Below are positions 50,853-58,333 of a stretch of DNA of 64,000 nt, in pieces. Location of the stretch: NCBI RefSeq assembly GCF_023656565.1, contig NZ_JAMOKG010000002.1, forward strand, positions 688,030 to 752,029, in the 5' to 3' direction. Origin of the DNA: Flavobacterium tyrosinilyticum (GTDB lineage Bacteria; Bacteroidota; Bacteroidia; Flavobacteriales; Flavobacteriaceae). The position numbers were made by a program, and so were the translations under genes. The first letter of the stretch is position 1, and each line of letters starts with the position of its first letter. The notes under the pieces were generated by a model, which was not told the origin of the DNA, did not search any database, and saw nothing but the letters and a program-made list of their open reading frames with translations.

Positions 50853-50915
50853 GCTGTCGGGCTTTCGCCACTACTTCGGTAGCTTGGCTCTATCCCTCAC
50901 GCGGGCAATCAGCCT
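50853..50915. other. GC-rich island, probable repeat remnant
   Basis: GCTGTCGGGCTTTCGCCACT, then ACTTCGGTAGC and CTATCCCTCACGCGGGC, stand out as GC-rich in an AT-rich gap. The sequence resembles dispersed elements I have seen near flavobacterial intergenic regions. No reading frame or RNA family could be assigned. Confidence 0.45.
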
Positions 50916-50940
50916 TAAAGATTATTTAGTTATTCGAAGT

Positions 50941-51681
50941 TTAAGAATTACCATTTAAGCTTGTCAAAAGATTATTTTCGTTAAAAACGGCATTAATGAT
51001 ATTTCCGTCTTTTTCTGCTTTAACTTCATTTCCGTTTGGAGTCAATTCAAAACCTTTTTGAGAAAGATAATTGGTAAAGGCATTTCTGTGATTCTGAATT
51101 TCAAATGTCGAAATCAACTCTGGGAAAACAGTCAGAATTCTAGACAATTCCTCACTTTCAGAGTTGTCAATTGCATCATCTTTTATCGTAACCACCATTG
51201 TTCCTTGACCGTAATTTCCAAGATAATAGCCGCTCAAATTAAACATTTCAGTTGCAATCATTCCTATTAAATGCAAATCGTTTTGTACAGCATCAAATTT
51301 TCCAACACTTAATAATTCTATATTATTTTCTTCACCATATTGCTTTAATAAAAGTGCCTGTTGCATAACAGATTCTGCATAACCACCTGCTTTATTTTCC
51401 CAAAGCCATAGCCAAGTTTCTGACGAATGAGAAAACGAGCCCAAAACCTGCATTGGAAAAGTAAGATCGTCTCCAAAAGTAATTTCTTCCTTGTTCATGT
51501 CAACATTCCAAGAAAGTTCACCAGTTACATTATATAGATTTCTTTGCTTTTCTAAAGCTAAAGCTCCATATTTTTCTAAAAAATCATTTTCAGAGGTAAA
51601 ATGTTTAGCAACATTTAACTGATTTGTATTTGATTCTGTATTTTCTTCTTTCTTTTTAAAAAGATTATTGAATAGTCCCAT
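50941..51681 (-). CDS. DUF6882-like protein
   Basis: This 246-residue cytoplasmic protein has an N-terminal basic stretch (GLFNNLFKKKEEN) and a domain with GSFSHSSETWLWLWENKAGG, the WxWxW pattern I associate with DUF6882. The function is unknown. The start at 51681 fits the small MGLFNNLFK motif often seen in such proteins. It is followed by a small DUF4287 gene upstream at 51737, on the same strand with 55 bases between. Confidence 0.65.
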   Translation of the reverse strand: MGLFNNLFKKKEENTESNTNQLNVAKHFTSENDFLEKYGALALEKQRNLYNVTGELSWNVDMNKEEITFGDDLTFPMQVLGSFSHSSETWLWLWENKAGGYAESVMQQALLLKQYGEENNIELLSVGKFDAVQNDLHLIGMIATEMFNLSGYYLGNYGQGTMVVTIKDDAIDNSESEELSRILTVFPELISTFEIQNHRNAFTNYLSQKGFELTPNGNEVKAEKDGNIINAVFNENNLLTSLNGNS

Positions 51682-51736
51682 TTTTTTGTGGCTTGTATAA
51701 TTATAAAATTGAAATTCTTGATTTTCTAGTTAAGTT

Positions 51737-51967
51737 TTATTCACTATCCTCATTTTTAATGCCTTTTAGGAGAGCATAAATAGCCATTGCATGTCCTTGT
51801 CCTAAAGCAAAATCATTTTTAAGCCAGTTTACAATATCTCCAGCTTTTACTTCGGGTTTTAATTCTCCGTTTGCAGTAAATCCTTTTTGTTCAGCGAGAG
51901 TTCTAAATTCAGCTGGACCATTTCCTGTTTTTTCTTTAATCGTTTTTAAATATCCTTGAAATGACAT
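51737..51967 (-). CDS. DUF4287 protein
   Basis: This 76-residue protein matches the DUF4287 pattern: MSFQGYLKTIKEKTGNGPAE at the start, KAGDIVNWLKNDFALGQGHA later. The family is small and of unknown function. It sits 55 bases upstream of the DUF6882-like gene, so the two could be co-transcribed. Confidence 0.8.
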   Translation of the reverse strand: MSFQGYLKTIKEKTGNGPAEFRTLAEQKGFTANGELKPEVKAGDIVNWLKNDFALGQGHAMAIYALLKGIKNEDSE

Positions 51968-52279
51968 AAAATAGAATTTAAATAGTTAAGCAAGACGAAT
52001 GTACAAATTAAAGTAAGATTAGTATTCGCTTTTTAAAATTTCTTTAGCTCAAACTTTTTACTAAAAAAATTGCCAAGCCATCAACAAATAATCGTAATCT
52101 TTTATACTAACATCCATAATATCTAAAATTTTTGTTTTGCGTTAAAAAAAATAAATAATTATAAAGTAAATACGGAAATTTTGAATTTCACTACGGAATC
52201 CCGTAATTTTTATGTTTATAAGTTTTTTCTTTGTTTTTTAATTTATTAATGTATTTTGCTACGGAAAAATAAACTGAAC
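51968..52279. other. Intergenic region before the small membrane protein gene
   Basis: This 312-base AT-rich stretch has no gene. One short hairpin, TACGGAATCCCGTA at 52192-52205, is seen, and TACGGAA occurs three times between 52171 and 52266. It may hold promoters for the divergent genes at 51967 and 52280. No clear TAnnTTTG box was found at a suitable distance. Confidence 0.5.
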
Positions 52280-52684
52280 ATGTCAATAAATTTAAAAGTT
52301 GCAAGATTCATCGCAATGTTTTCTTTTCTAATAATCTTCGGGCTTCAAGAGAATGGGATTCCAACTATTGCTCTGCTGATGATTTATTTCTATCAATTTT
52401 TGCACGATCTTTTTAGTAGCATGGCGTTTAGAATATTTTGGGAAGGGTTATCAATTATTCCTGTATTTTTTGTGCTTATTTTGTTTTTAATCAGTAGGAA
52501 TTATAAAGTTCTGTTGGGCTGTTTTGTAGTGTTATTGATTTATCAGGTTTACGTTTCAGGACTAATGAATAATTATCACAGAATAAATATTGCTTTTTTA
52601 CTCCCTTTAGCCTTATTTTTAATATCATCAGTTTACGTCATAACGATAGTGAAAAAACAAAAACCGTATATCAAAGTGTCTTAA
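52280..52684 (+). CDS. Small membrane protein, hypothetical
   Basis: The 134-residue protein starts at the ATG 52280 (MSINLKVARFIAMFSFLI); the TTG at 52256 is rejected because it adds a charged stretch from the leader. It has about four membrane spans (for example IPVFFVLILFLISRNYK and FLLPLALFLISSVYVITIVK). No family is recognised. REP-like bases (GCTAGCATGAGCG) follow the stop codon. Confidence 0.6.
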   Translation: MSINLKVARFIAMFSFLIIFGLQENGIPTIALLMIYFYQFLHDLFSSMAFRIFWEGLSIIPVFFVLILFLISRNYKVLLGCFVVLLIYQVYVSGLMNNYHRINIAFLLPLALFLISSVYVITIVKKQKPYIKVS

Positions 52685-52776
52685 TTTTTTTGCTAGCATG
52701 AGCGTTTTGATGTGAATCTTTGTTGGCACGAGAGAGAGATGCTTCGCTAGCAAAGAGAGCTCAAAAAACATTTAAT

Positions 52777-53565
52777 ATGAAAATATATATTCTATCTATA
52801 TTTTATTTCTTTTTTGTGAGTAAGATATTCTCTCAGAAAAAAGACACACTTTATTTTGGCATAGATAAATATTACACCATTTCCCCCACCATTAATCCAG
52901 ATTTAGAAAACGAAACGTATCCAGAGTGGATTAAAACGACAAATGAATATATGAAGCGGACAAAAAACAATGGCTACATATTTTTTATTGGCGATGATAA
53001 TTTAACCAAAAATCTAAAACCCAAAAAAGTTCTTTCAATTAAAAAATATATTGAAAATAGAAAGTTTTATTTTGACGGAAAGTATAACCAAATTGTAGAT
53101 GAAAAAAAGGTCAAGGATTCTCTGATTGATAAATATGTTATTTATTTTGTAAATGGAAATGAATTTATTAAATCTCTACAATTAAACTATGTTTCTTATT
53201 ATCCTAGACGTGATAAAGACTGGAATGTAGTACAAAATAAAATAAAAGATACACTTTATTTCAAATTGGATAATGAATACATTTACCAATCAACAACTGA
53301 TCCTGAATGGTATCTAATTAAAGGCAGTAATGGGAACCAACATATATTTTTTCAAAAGGAAGGGATATATACAGGCTTAACAATAAACAAATTAATTGAT
53401 TTTAAAGAATTTGTTCAATCGCAAAGATTTTGTAGCAAATACAAGAAACAAAAATTGAATGAAACTGCCTTAGCAGATTTCCTTAGCAATTATGTTGTTT
53501 ATTTTGTTAAAGTAAATGAAAATGAATTTATTAAAGTAAGTGCTGGAGAGGTTGTTTATGATTAG
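52777..53565 (+). CDS. Exported protein with two copies of an unknown domain
   Basis: From the ATG at 52777 this is a 262-residue protein with a signal peptide (MKIYILSIFYFFFVSKIFSQ). The open frame goes on upstream to 52720 through repeat DNA, and that part is rejected. Two repeats follow. Both start with KDTLYFxxD, hold an FFxxxD/E pattern, a K(F/Y)-rich segment (IKKYIENRKFYF and FKEFVQSQRFCS), and end with YVxYFVxxNEFIK. The next gene at 53582 has one more copy. The domain is not recognised. These may be small exported proteins that bind an extracellular ligand. Confidence 0.7.
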   Translation: MKIYILSIFYFFFVSKIFSQKKDTLYFGIDKYYTISPTINPDLENETYPEWIKTTNEYMKRTKNNGYIFFIGDDNLTKNLKPKKVLSIKKYIENRKFYFDGKYNQIVDEKKVKDSLIDKYVIYFVNGNEFIKSLQLNYVSYYPRRDKDWNVVQNKIKDTLYFKLDNEYIYQSTTDPEWYLIKGSNGNQHIFFQKEGIYTGLTINKLIDFKEFVQSQRFCSKYKKQKLNETALADFLSNYVVYFVKVNENEFIKVSAGEVVYD

Positions 53566-53581
53566 TATTTTGAGAACCCTT

Positions 53582-53980
53582 ATGAAAACTATTATCTTTT
53601 TATTATTAGCTACATTTTTAACATCTGCAAAAGCACAAGAAAAAGCTAAGGACACACTTTTCTTTTCTTATGATAGTCAATACATTAATACGCATATCGA
53701 AATTCCAAATCATTTTTACATAGAAGATGGTAGTGGTGCTACTGAAGGAGGATTTTACTTTACTGGAGTTCAAGAGATGAAGAATTACAAGACTAAAAAA
53801 AGAGAAATTAATCTTAAAGAATTTATTAGGTCGTCTAAATTCTATAATGAAAATAGAAGGTTAAAATTAAGAGATTATGATCTTTGGGATTACCTTAAAA
53901 ATTATGTTATTTTTTTAGTCAAAACTGAAAATGGTAAAAAAAGTTACTTACAAGTAGAAGCAAGTTTTGAAATTGAATAA
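53582..53980 (+). CDS. Exported protein with one copy of the same unknown domain
   Basis: The 132-residue protein is started at 53582 (MKTIIFLLLATFLTSAKAQ) for its signal peptide; ATG 53558 and GTG 53540 upstream overlap the end of the previous gene. After cleavage comes KDTLFFSYDSQYINTH, then INLKEFIRSSKFYNENRRLK and LKNYVIFLVKTENGKKSYLQ, the same segment order as both repeats of the 52777 gene. The two genes lie 17 bases apart and are probably one operon derived by duplication. Confidence 0.7.
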   Translation: MKTIIFLLLATFLTSAKAQEKAKDTLFFSYDSQYINTHIEIPNHFYIEDGSGATEGGFYFTGVQEMKNYKTKKREINLKEFIRSSKFYNENRRLKLRDYDLWDYLKNYVIFLVKTENGKKSYLQVEASFEIE

Positions 53981-54032
53981 AATTTTTCAGTTTATATCAA
54001 TTTAAGTTCGCTCAATTAAGCATTAAAAAGAA

Positions 54033-54066
54033 GACTCAGCATCTTAGAATCTGAGAAACTTAAAAC
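54033..54066. repeat. Octanucleotide array before second XRE gene
   Basis: ACTCAGCATCTTAGAATCTG, then AGAAACTTAAAACTT, is an inverted-orientation copy of the CTAAG array. It ends about 28 bases before the -7 box of the XRE gene at 54126. Confidence 0.6.
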
Positions 54067-54093
54067 TTATTTAATTTCATGTCTCAAAAATCG

Positions 54094-54101
54094 TACTTTT
54101 G
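54094..54101 (+). promoter_or_regulatory. Candidate -7 box of second XRE gene
   Basis: TACTTTTG matches TAnnTTTG and lies 24 bases before the ATG at 54126. No exact TTG at the -33 position was found. Confidence 0.4.
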
Positions 54102-54125
54102 TTTAATAAGCAATACATTACAATT

Positions 54126-54539
54126 ATGAGCACATTTACAAAACCAAGCCATATAGGAAGAAAAATTAGTAGAATTCGTGAACTTCGTGACATGAAGCAA
54201 GAAGCTTTGGCGCAGGCTTTAGGAACAAACCAACAGGCTATATCTGCTTTAGAAAATAGTGAAACGATAGATGATGAAAAGCTAAAACAGATTGCAAAAG
54301 CTTTGGGAGTAAATGTTGAAGCGCTGAAAAACTTTTCAGAAGAAGCCGCGATTAATTATTTTAATAATTTCTATGATAATAGTAACGGGACTAATTTCGG
54401 AACTAATAATAATTGCACTTTTAATCCTTTAGATAAATTGATTGAAGCTTATGAAGAAAATAAAAAGCTTTACGAACGTTTGGTTCAAGCTGAGAAAGAT
54501 AAAGTAGAGTATTTAGAAAAAATATTGAAGGATAAATAA
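54126..54539 (+). CDS. XRE-family helix-turn-helix regulator, paralogue of the first
   Basis: From the ATG at 54126 (MSTFTKPSHIGRKISRIREL) the protein has 137 residues; an ATG nine codons earlier is not used because it adds a stretch absent in the paralogue. The HTH is residues 11-65 (DMKQEALAQALGTNQQAISA). The linker AINYFNNFYDNSNG contains a longer Asn-rich part than the protein at 672, and the tail YERLVQAEKDKVEYLEKILK is the same. It could bind similar operators. It is followed by its own terminator. Confidence 0.85.
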   Translation: MSTFTKPSHIGRKISRIRELRDMKQEALAQALGTNQQAISALENSETIDDEKLKQIAKALGVNVEALKNFSEEAAINYFNNFYDNSNGTNFGTNNNCTFNPLDKLIEAYEENKKLYERLVQAEKDKVEYLEKILKDK

Positions 54540-54564
54540 GATTTTTGTTTTTTTTGGAATATAG

Positions 54565-54600
54565 AAAAGCCTAATAAAATTTGTTTTTTATTAGGCTTTT
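54565..54600 (+). terminator. Terminator of second XRE gene
   Basis: AAAAGCCTAATAAAA / TTTTTTATTAGGCTTTT with a short loop, about 26 bases past the stop. Confidence 0.85.
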
Positions 54601-54613
54601 TTATTTGGTTTAT

Positions 54614-54696
54614 TGTCGCTGGCGCGAGCATCTTGCTCGTGCTTTTAGTTTTGACTTAGATTGCGTTCACGAGCGGGACGCTCGCGCTAGTGTGGG
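54614..54696. repeat. REP-like GC-rich elements
   Basis: GTCGCTGGCGCGAGCATCTT, then GCTCGTGCT, and GTTCACGAGCGGGACGCTCG, then CGCTAGTGTGGGA. Each can fold through GAGCG / CGCTC. They match the element at 2965-3000. Confidence 0.65.
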
Positions 54697-54733
54697 ACAG
54701 TATAAAAATACGTGTATTTAATCAAATACTTTT

Positions 54734-55543
54734 TTATTCTATTCCTATTTCTATAATTGCTGAATACATCTGTTTTCCTAAAGAAGTTAGTTCATATGTT
54801 GTGCCCTTTTCTACAACAAGCCCCATTCTTTTTAATGCTCGTAAACTATCTTCGTCAATTTTGGTAGTGCTTATTAAACTAATAAGGTCGCTACCTAACT
54901 GTTTAATTGCATCAACTTCATACTGATCAAGATTTGCCATAATTGCGAACAGTGTTTTATACTTTGCAAAATCATTGCGTGCTATATCATAATTATTCAA
55001 AAGATCTGAAATTTTTAGATTTTTTTGTTCAATACTTTCACCAAAGGATTTGTTAACTTCTTCTAATTTTTCGTTAAGGTTTGAGATAATAAAGGAGTTT
55101 GTTTCTTCTATTTTTGCTTTAGATTCCTCTAAGTTTTTTATTTGATCTAAAAGAGCTTGCCTATCTTTATTACCACTTTCAGCACTTTTTAATTGAAACT
55201 CTTTTTCAGCATGAACAATCTTTTGGTCAGTTGTAAAACCTTTATTTTTGTAAATATTGGCAATTCTTTTTCTTTTCATTGGCATTAAAGCGTAGTCCAT
55301 AAGAATCATTATTAATGGAATAGCTAAAGTATATCCTAGTGAAAAAATAATTGGTAGAGAAATCTTCCACTTAGTATTAATAAATTCTATTTTCTCCTCA
55401 ATTGACATATCTGACCAAAACAAGATAAAAATTGCTTGCCAATTGCAAATAAGAAAGGAGCACACAAAAGCTCCTATGATAGGGTTTTTAATGCGCTCTT
55501 TTGCTGTTTCATTTAATTCTTTTAATAAATCTGGAAATGTCAT
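54734..55543 (-). CDS. Two-TM coiled-coil protein with winged-helix-like tail
   Basis: This 269-residue protein has two membrane spans near residues 25-44 (GAFVCSFLICNWQAIFILFW) and 62-85 (SLPIIFSLGYTLAIPLIMIL). A long coiled coil covers about 110-190 (EKEFQLKSAESGNKDRQALL onward). The last 60 residues (LRALKRMGLVVEKGTTYELT, then SLGKQMYSAI) resemble a winged-helix domain. The order membrane-coiled coil-wHTH could suit a membrane sensor or a phage-exclusion-like protein, but I cannot assign one. It lies between REP-like repeats. Confidence 0.65.
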   Translation of the reverse strand: MTFPDLLKELNETAKERIKNPIIGAFVCSFLICNWQAIFILFWSDMSIEEKIEFINTKWKISLPIIFSLGYTLAIPLIMILMDYALMPMKRKRIANIYKNKGFTTDQKIVHAEKEFQLKSAESGNKDRQALLDQIKNLEESKAKIEETNSFIISNLNEKLEEVNKSFGESIEQKNLKISDLLNNYDIARNDFAKYKTLFAIMANLDQYEVDAIKQLGSDLISLISTTKIDEDSLRALKRMGLVVEKGTTYELTSLGKQMYSAIIEIGIE

Positions 55544-55641
55544 ATGTATCTGTAATTTTTTATAAATGGTCTTTTAAATATTTCATAAAATCTTTAGCAT
55601 GAGAGGTTAGCATTAATTGCTCTTTATCATTTCTGGTAAAT

Positions 55642-55748
55642 ACTCCGATAGCGCGGATTTGTAATCCGAGCCCACAAAGTAAAGCAACCTTGCTTTTTTT
55701 AGTTGTTTTTGTTATTTGAACAGATTGCTAATCTCCACTATTGTGATT
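55642..55748. repeat. Decayed BIME-like inverted pair
   Basis: ACTCCGATAGCGCGGATTTG, then TAATCCGAGCCCACAAAG, is the first element, a variant of 3017-3048. A weak inverted partner (GATTGCTAATCTCCACTATT) lies at 55723-55748 and overlaps the last codons and stop of the next gene. It looks older than the pair at 3017-3155. Confidence 0.6.
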
Positions 55749-56076
55749 TCAAATGTTTAATATAATTATCCAATAAACCTTGAATTTGTTGGCTAGCTAC
55801 AGGATTCGCAGAATGCACATTAAACTTTAAATTTTGCAAATCAATTCCAGATTCATAAACCAGCCATTTGGCGCATGCATAACCATCTTTGGCAACATTA
55901 TCATTTTCATCAAGACCTAAGTCATTGTCAAAACTAATTAATTCAGGAAGGCCTTTTTCAAGAATTACTTTTTTAAAATCATCGAAATTTCTAACGACAA
56001 CGAAATCATCATTAGTTAATTTTTTGTAAACCATATTTACATCTCTAATGTCGTCAAGAAAAAGTTTGTATGTCAT
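55738..56076 (-). CDS. Cyclic-phosphate processing receiver-domain protein
   Basis: This 112-residue protein has the receiver-like fold of the cyclic-phosphate processing group: KLFLDDIRDV at the start, ISFDNDLGLDEN in the middle (with Asp residues of the acidic pocket), AKWLVYESG, and VHSANPVASQQI toward the end. These conserved acidic and His-Ser-Ala-Asn-Pro motifs mark the family, predicted to act on nucleotides or RNA ends with 2',3'-cyclic phosphates. No phosphotransfer kinase is near. The stop codon lies within repeat DNA. Confidence 0.8.
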   Translation of the reverse strand: MTYKLFLDDIRDVNMVYKKLTNDDFVVVRNFDDFKKVILEKGLPELISFDNDLGLDENDNVAKDGYACAKWLVYESGIDLQNLKFNVHSANPVASQQIQGLLDNYIKHLKSQ

Positions 56077-56103
56077 TTTTAAAGGTTTAAAATTATTTAA
56101 TAT

Positions 56104-56207
56104 TTTGTCATTTCGAGGAACGAGAAATCACACTAATAATTCCATCCAGAATATTGACAATCTTTGTCGATCTACGAGTGTGATTTCTCGTTCCTCGAAA
56201 TGACAAA
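56104..56207. repeat. MITE-like palindrome
   Basis: TTTGTCATTTCGAGGAACGA, then GAAATCACAC, and its inverted copy GTGTGATTTCTCGTTCCTCG, then AAATGACAAA, flank an AT-rich centre. The arms begin with the same TTTGTCATTTCGA as the inner arms at 5599 and 5704. Confidence 0.8.
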
Positions 56208-56344
56208 CGTTGTGCAACAATACTTTGAGCAAGAATTTTGACAAAGTTCTACACTTCTAGCTTTGCGTTCTTATCGCCAGCCAAACCCAATCCAAATCAA
56301 AAAAATCTTAGCGCACTTTGCGTTAAAAAAACAGGCAAAAAAAT

Positions 56345-58072
56345 CTACAAAACACGATAAACAGGATACTGCATATGCGCCTTTTCATAATAAACAGAAT
56401 GTTTGTAAATCCAATCCAATTGCGCTTCGGAATTTTTTGCAAACTCGCGGTCGTTTTGTTTTTTGGTTTCTAATTCTGCTTTTAGAGACGGATTTTCTTT
56501 TAAAAGCTGTCCTGCAGTATCTTCAAAAATATATTCTGAGTAATGTTCTTTTTGCTGTAAAATTGGATCGAAGAAATTCCAGTTAAAGAACGAATCTACG
56601 CCTTCAGGTTCAAAAGCTTCTAGAAGATATTTTACCCCTTTTTGGTTGGTTGGAACAATATAATCTCCTTTGGCGAAAGCCATTTTAACGATTTTAGAAG
56701 TTACGGTTGTGTTTCTGTGTAAATAATGTCCTTCATAAGCGGATGGAACGGTTTTAAAATCGGCAATTCTGTAGCTTTCGACTTCTATAATCGTATCGTT
56801 TTTAATTGGTTTAAACGAGATATTATTGTTTTTCAAAAGTTCAATAATATTCCAATAACCTCTCGGAACAATATAAGCCGTAGGAATCACGACTTCTTTA
56901 ACCGATTTAAATTCTTTGATGTACGGAACATCTTTTTTGTACGGTTTGCTTCGGTCATAATACAAACGATTTCCCGTTGTAGCGTCGCTTTTTTTGTAAC
57001 CTGCTTCATAACCTAAAAACGAAAAAGTGGTCGCTTTTGTGCTGTCCAATTCCCATTTTAAAGTGTATGATTTCTTTGGCTGGTATTGTTCTAAATTTTG
57101 TACTCTTAAATTTTTTATTTTCTGATAATTCGCATCGGTAAAATCCAAAGTCGATTTCATGTATTCGTAGGTCATTTTTACACGCTCGACATATTTTTTA
57201 AGCATGTGTGTTTCGACCACAAAACCAATCGTATTAAATAGCGAAGTATACCCCGTTGTATATCGCGGACTATCTACAAACTGCCCAAAACCTTTATCTG
57301 GAGTATCTTTAAACGAATCGACATAAGGTGTAGTTTCGATTTTCTTTTTCTGAAGATCTTTTACCAAAGCCGGCATCATTTCATTATTCATAAAATCACC
57401 CAAAACCGTTCCCAGTTTGTTATGCTGTGTCATAATGTACGTCAATTTGTATTGATAATCAGAACCATTGCTTACGTGATTATCGATAAAAACATCGGCG
57501 TTTATTTTCTGAAAAATCTCCACAAAACTCTTTGTATTTCGCGTATCCGATTTAATTAAATCACGATTCAAATCGTAATTTCTGGCATTTCCTCTAAAAC
57601 CATAAATCTCAGGTCCGTCTTGGTTGGCGCGCGTTGTCGAATTTCGGTTTAAAGCCCCGCCAATATTATAAACTGGAATGGTAACCAAAACAGTGTTTTT
57701 AGGCGCTTTCATTTTTCCTGTTGCTAGATCTCTGTAAAACTGCATGGTTGCATCGATTCCGTCTGGTTCTCCCGCATGGATTCCGTTATTCACAAATAGA
57801 ACAGCTTTGGTTTTCTGGATTTTATCAAAATCAAATTCCTTGTCAGGATTGAAGGTAATCATGTGCAAAGGTTCACCAGAATCGGTTAGTCCCATTTCTT
57901 TCATTTGAATAGTCGGAAAATCGGCAGCGAGCATCTTCCAATAAGCAATAGTTTCTTGATACGAAGCCGATTGGTTTCCGTTTCCTTTCTCAAAAAAAGT
58001 ATCGTATTTTTTATTGTTTTGAGCAGAAATAGTAATGTTGAAAAGTGAAAAGAGAATGGTAAAAAGTTTCAT
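56345..58072 (-). CDS. Secreted zinc carboxypeptidase, M14 family
   Basis: From the ATG at 58072 (MKLFTILFSLFNITISAQ) the protein has 575 residues and a signal peptide; an upstream start adds 15 residues. Zinc ligands are H99 and E102 (NNGIHAGEPDG) and H199 (VFIDNHVSNGSDY). The catalytic Glu is in GFVVETHML. The substrate-binding RNYDLNRD is at 164-171. It cleaves a C-terminal residue from peptides. Its length exceeds classic carboxypeptidases and includes extra C-terminal beta domains (SYRIADFKTVPSAYEGHYL). It lies alone, convergent to nothing and divergent from a helicase. Confidence 0.9.
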   Translation of the reverse strand: MKLFTILFSLFNITISAQNNKKYDTFFEKGNGNQSASYQETIAYWKMLAADFPTIQMKEMGLTDSGEPLHMITFNPDKEFDFDKIQKTKAVLFVNNGIHAGEPDGIDATMQFYRDLATGKMKAPKNTVLVTIPVYNIGGALNRNSTTRANQDGPEIYGFRGNARNYDLNRDLIKSDTRNTKSFVEIFQKINADVFIDNHVSNGSDYQYKLTYIMTQHNKLGTVLGDFMNNEMMPALVKDLQKKKIETTPYVDSFKDTPDKGFGQFVDSPRYTTGYTSLFNTIGFVVETHMLKKYVERVKMTYEYMKSTLDFTDANYQKIKNLRVQNLEQYQPKKSYTLKWELDSTKATTFSFLGYEAGYKKSDATTGNRLYYDRSKPYKKDVPYIKEFKSVKEVVIPTAYIVPRGYWNIIELLKNNNISFKPIKNDTIIEVESYRIADFKTVPSAYEGHYLHRNTTVTSKIVKMAFAKGDYIVPTNQKGVKYLLEAFEPEGVDSFFNWNFFDPILQQKEHYSEYIFEDTAGQLLKENPSLKAELETKKQNDREFAKNSEAQLDWIYKHSVYYEKAHMQYPVYRVL

Positions 58073-58114
58073 GGTTTTGGTTTTGATGGTCAAATATAAT
58101 AGTTTTATTTGTTT

Positions 58115-58308
58115 CAAGTTTCAGGTTTCAGGTTGATATGCTTTGTGGTTAATGGTTTCGCGCAGATTTTGCAGATTTAGGCAGATCAAAAAAGATTTTA
58201 TAATTAAAAGTAGAATCTGCTTAAATCTGCAAAATCTGCGTGAAACAAAATCTTTGCACTTGAATGCGGTTAAATAAACTTGAAACCTGAAACAAGAAAA
58301 ACTTGAAA
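58115..58308. repeat. Nested inverted repeats with 7- and 9-base periods
   Basis: The outer arms are GTTTCAAGTTTCAGGTTTCA (period 7) and its inverted form CTTGAAACCTGAAAC. The inner arms are GCGCAGATTTTGCAGATTTA and ATCTGCTTAAATCTGCAAAA (period 9). The unit fills the 261-base gap before the helicase gene, and the helicase promoter must lie at its edge. Confidence 0.75.
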
Positions 58309-58333
58309 CAACTTTTTTACCTACTTTTGCAGC

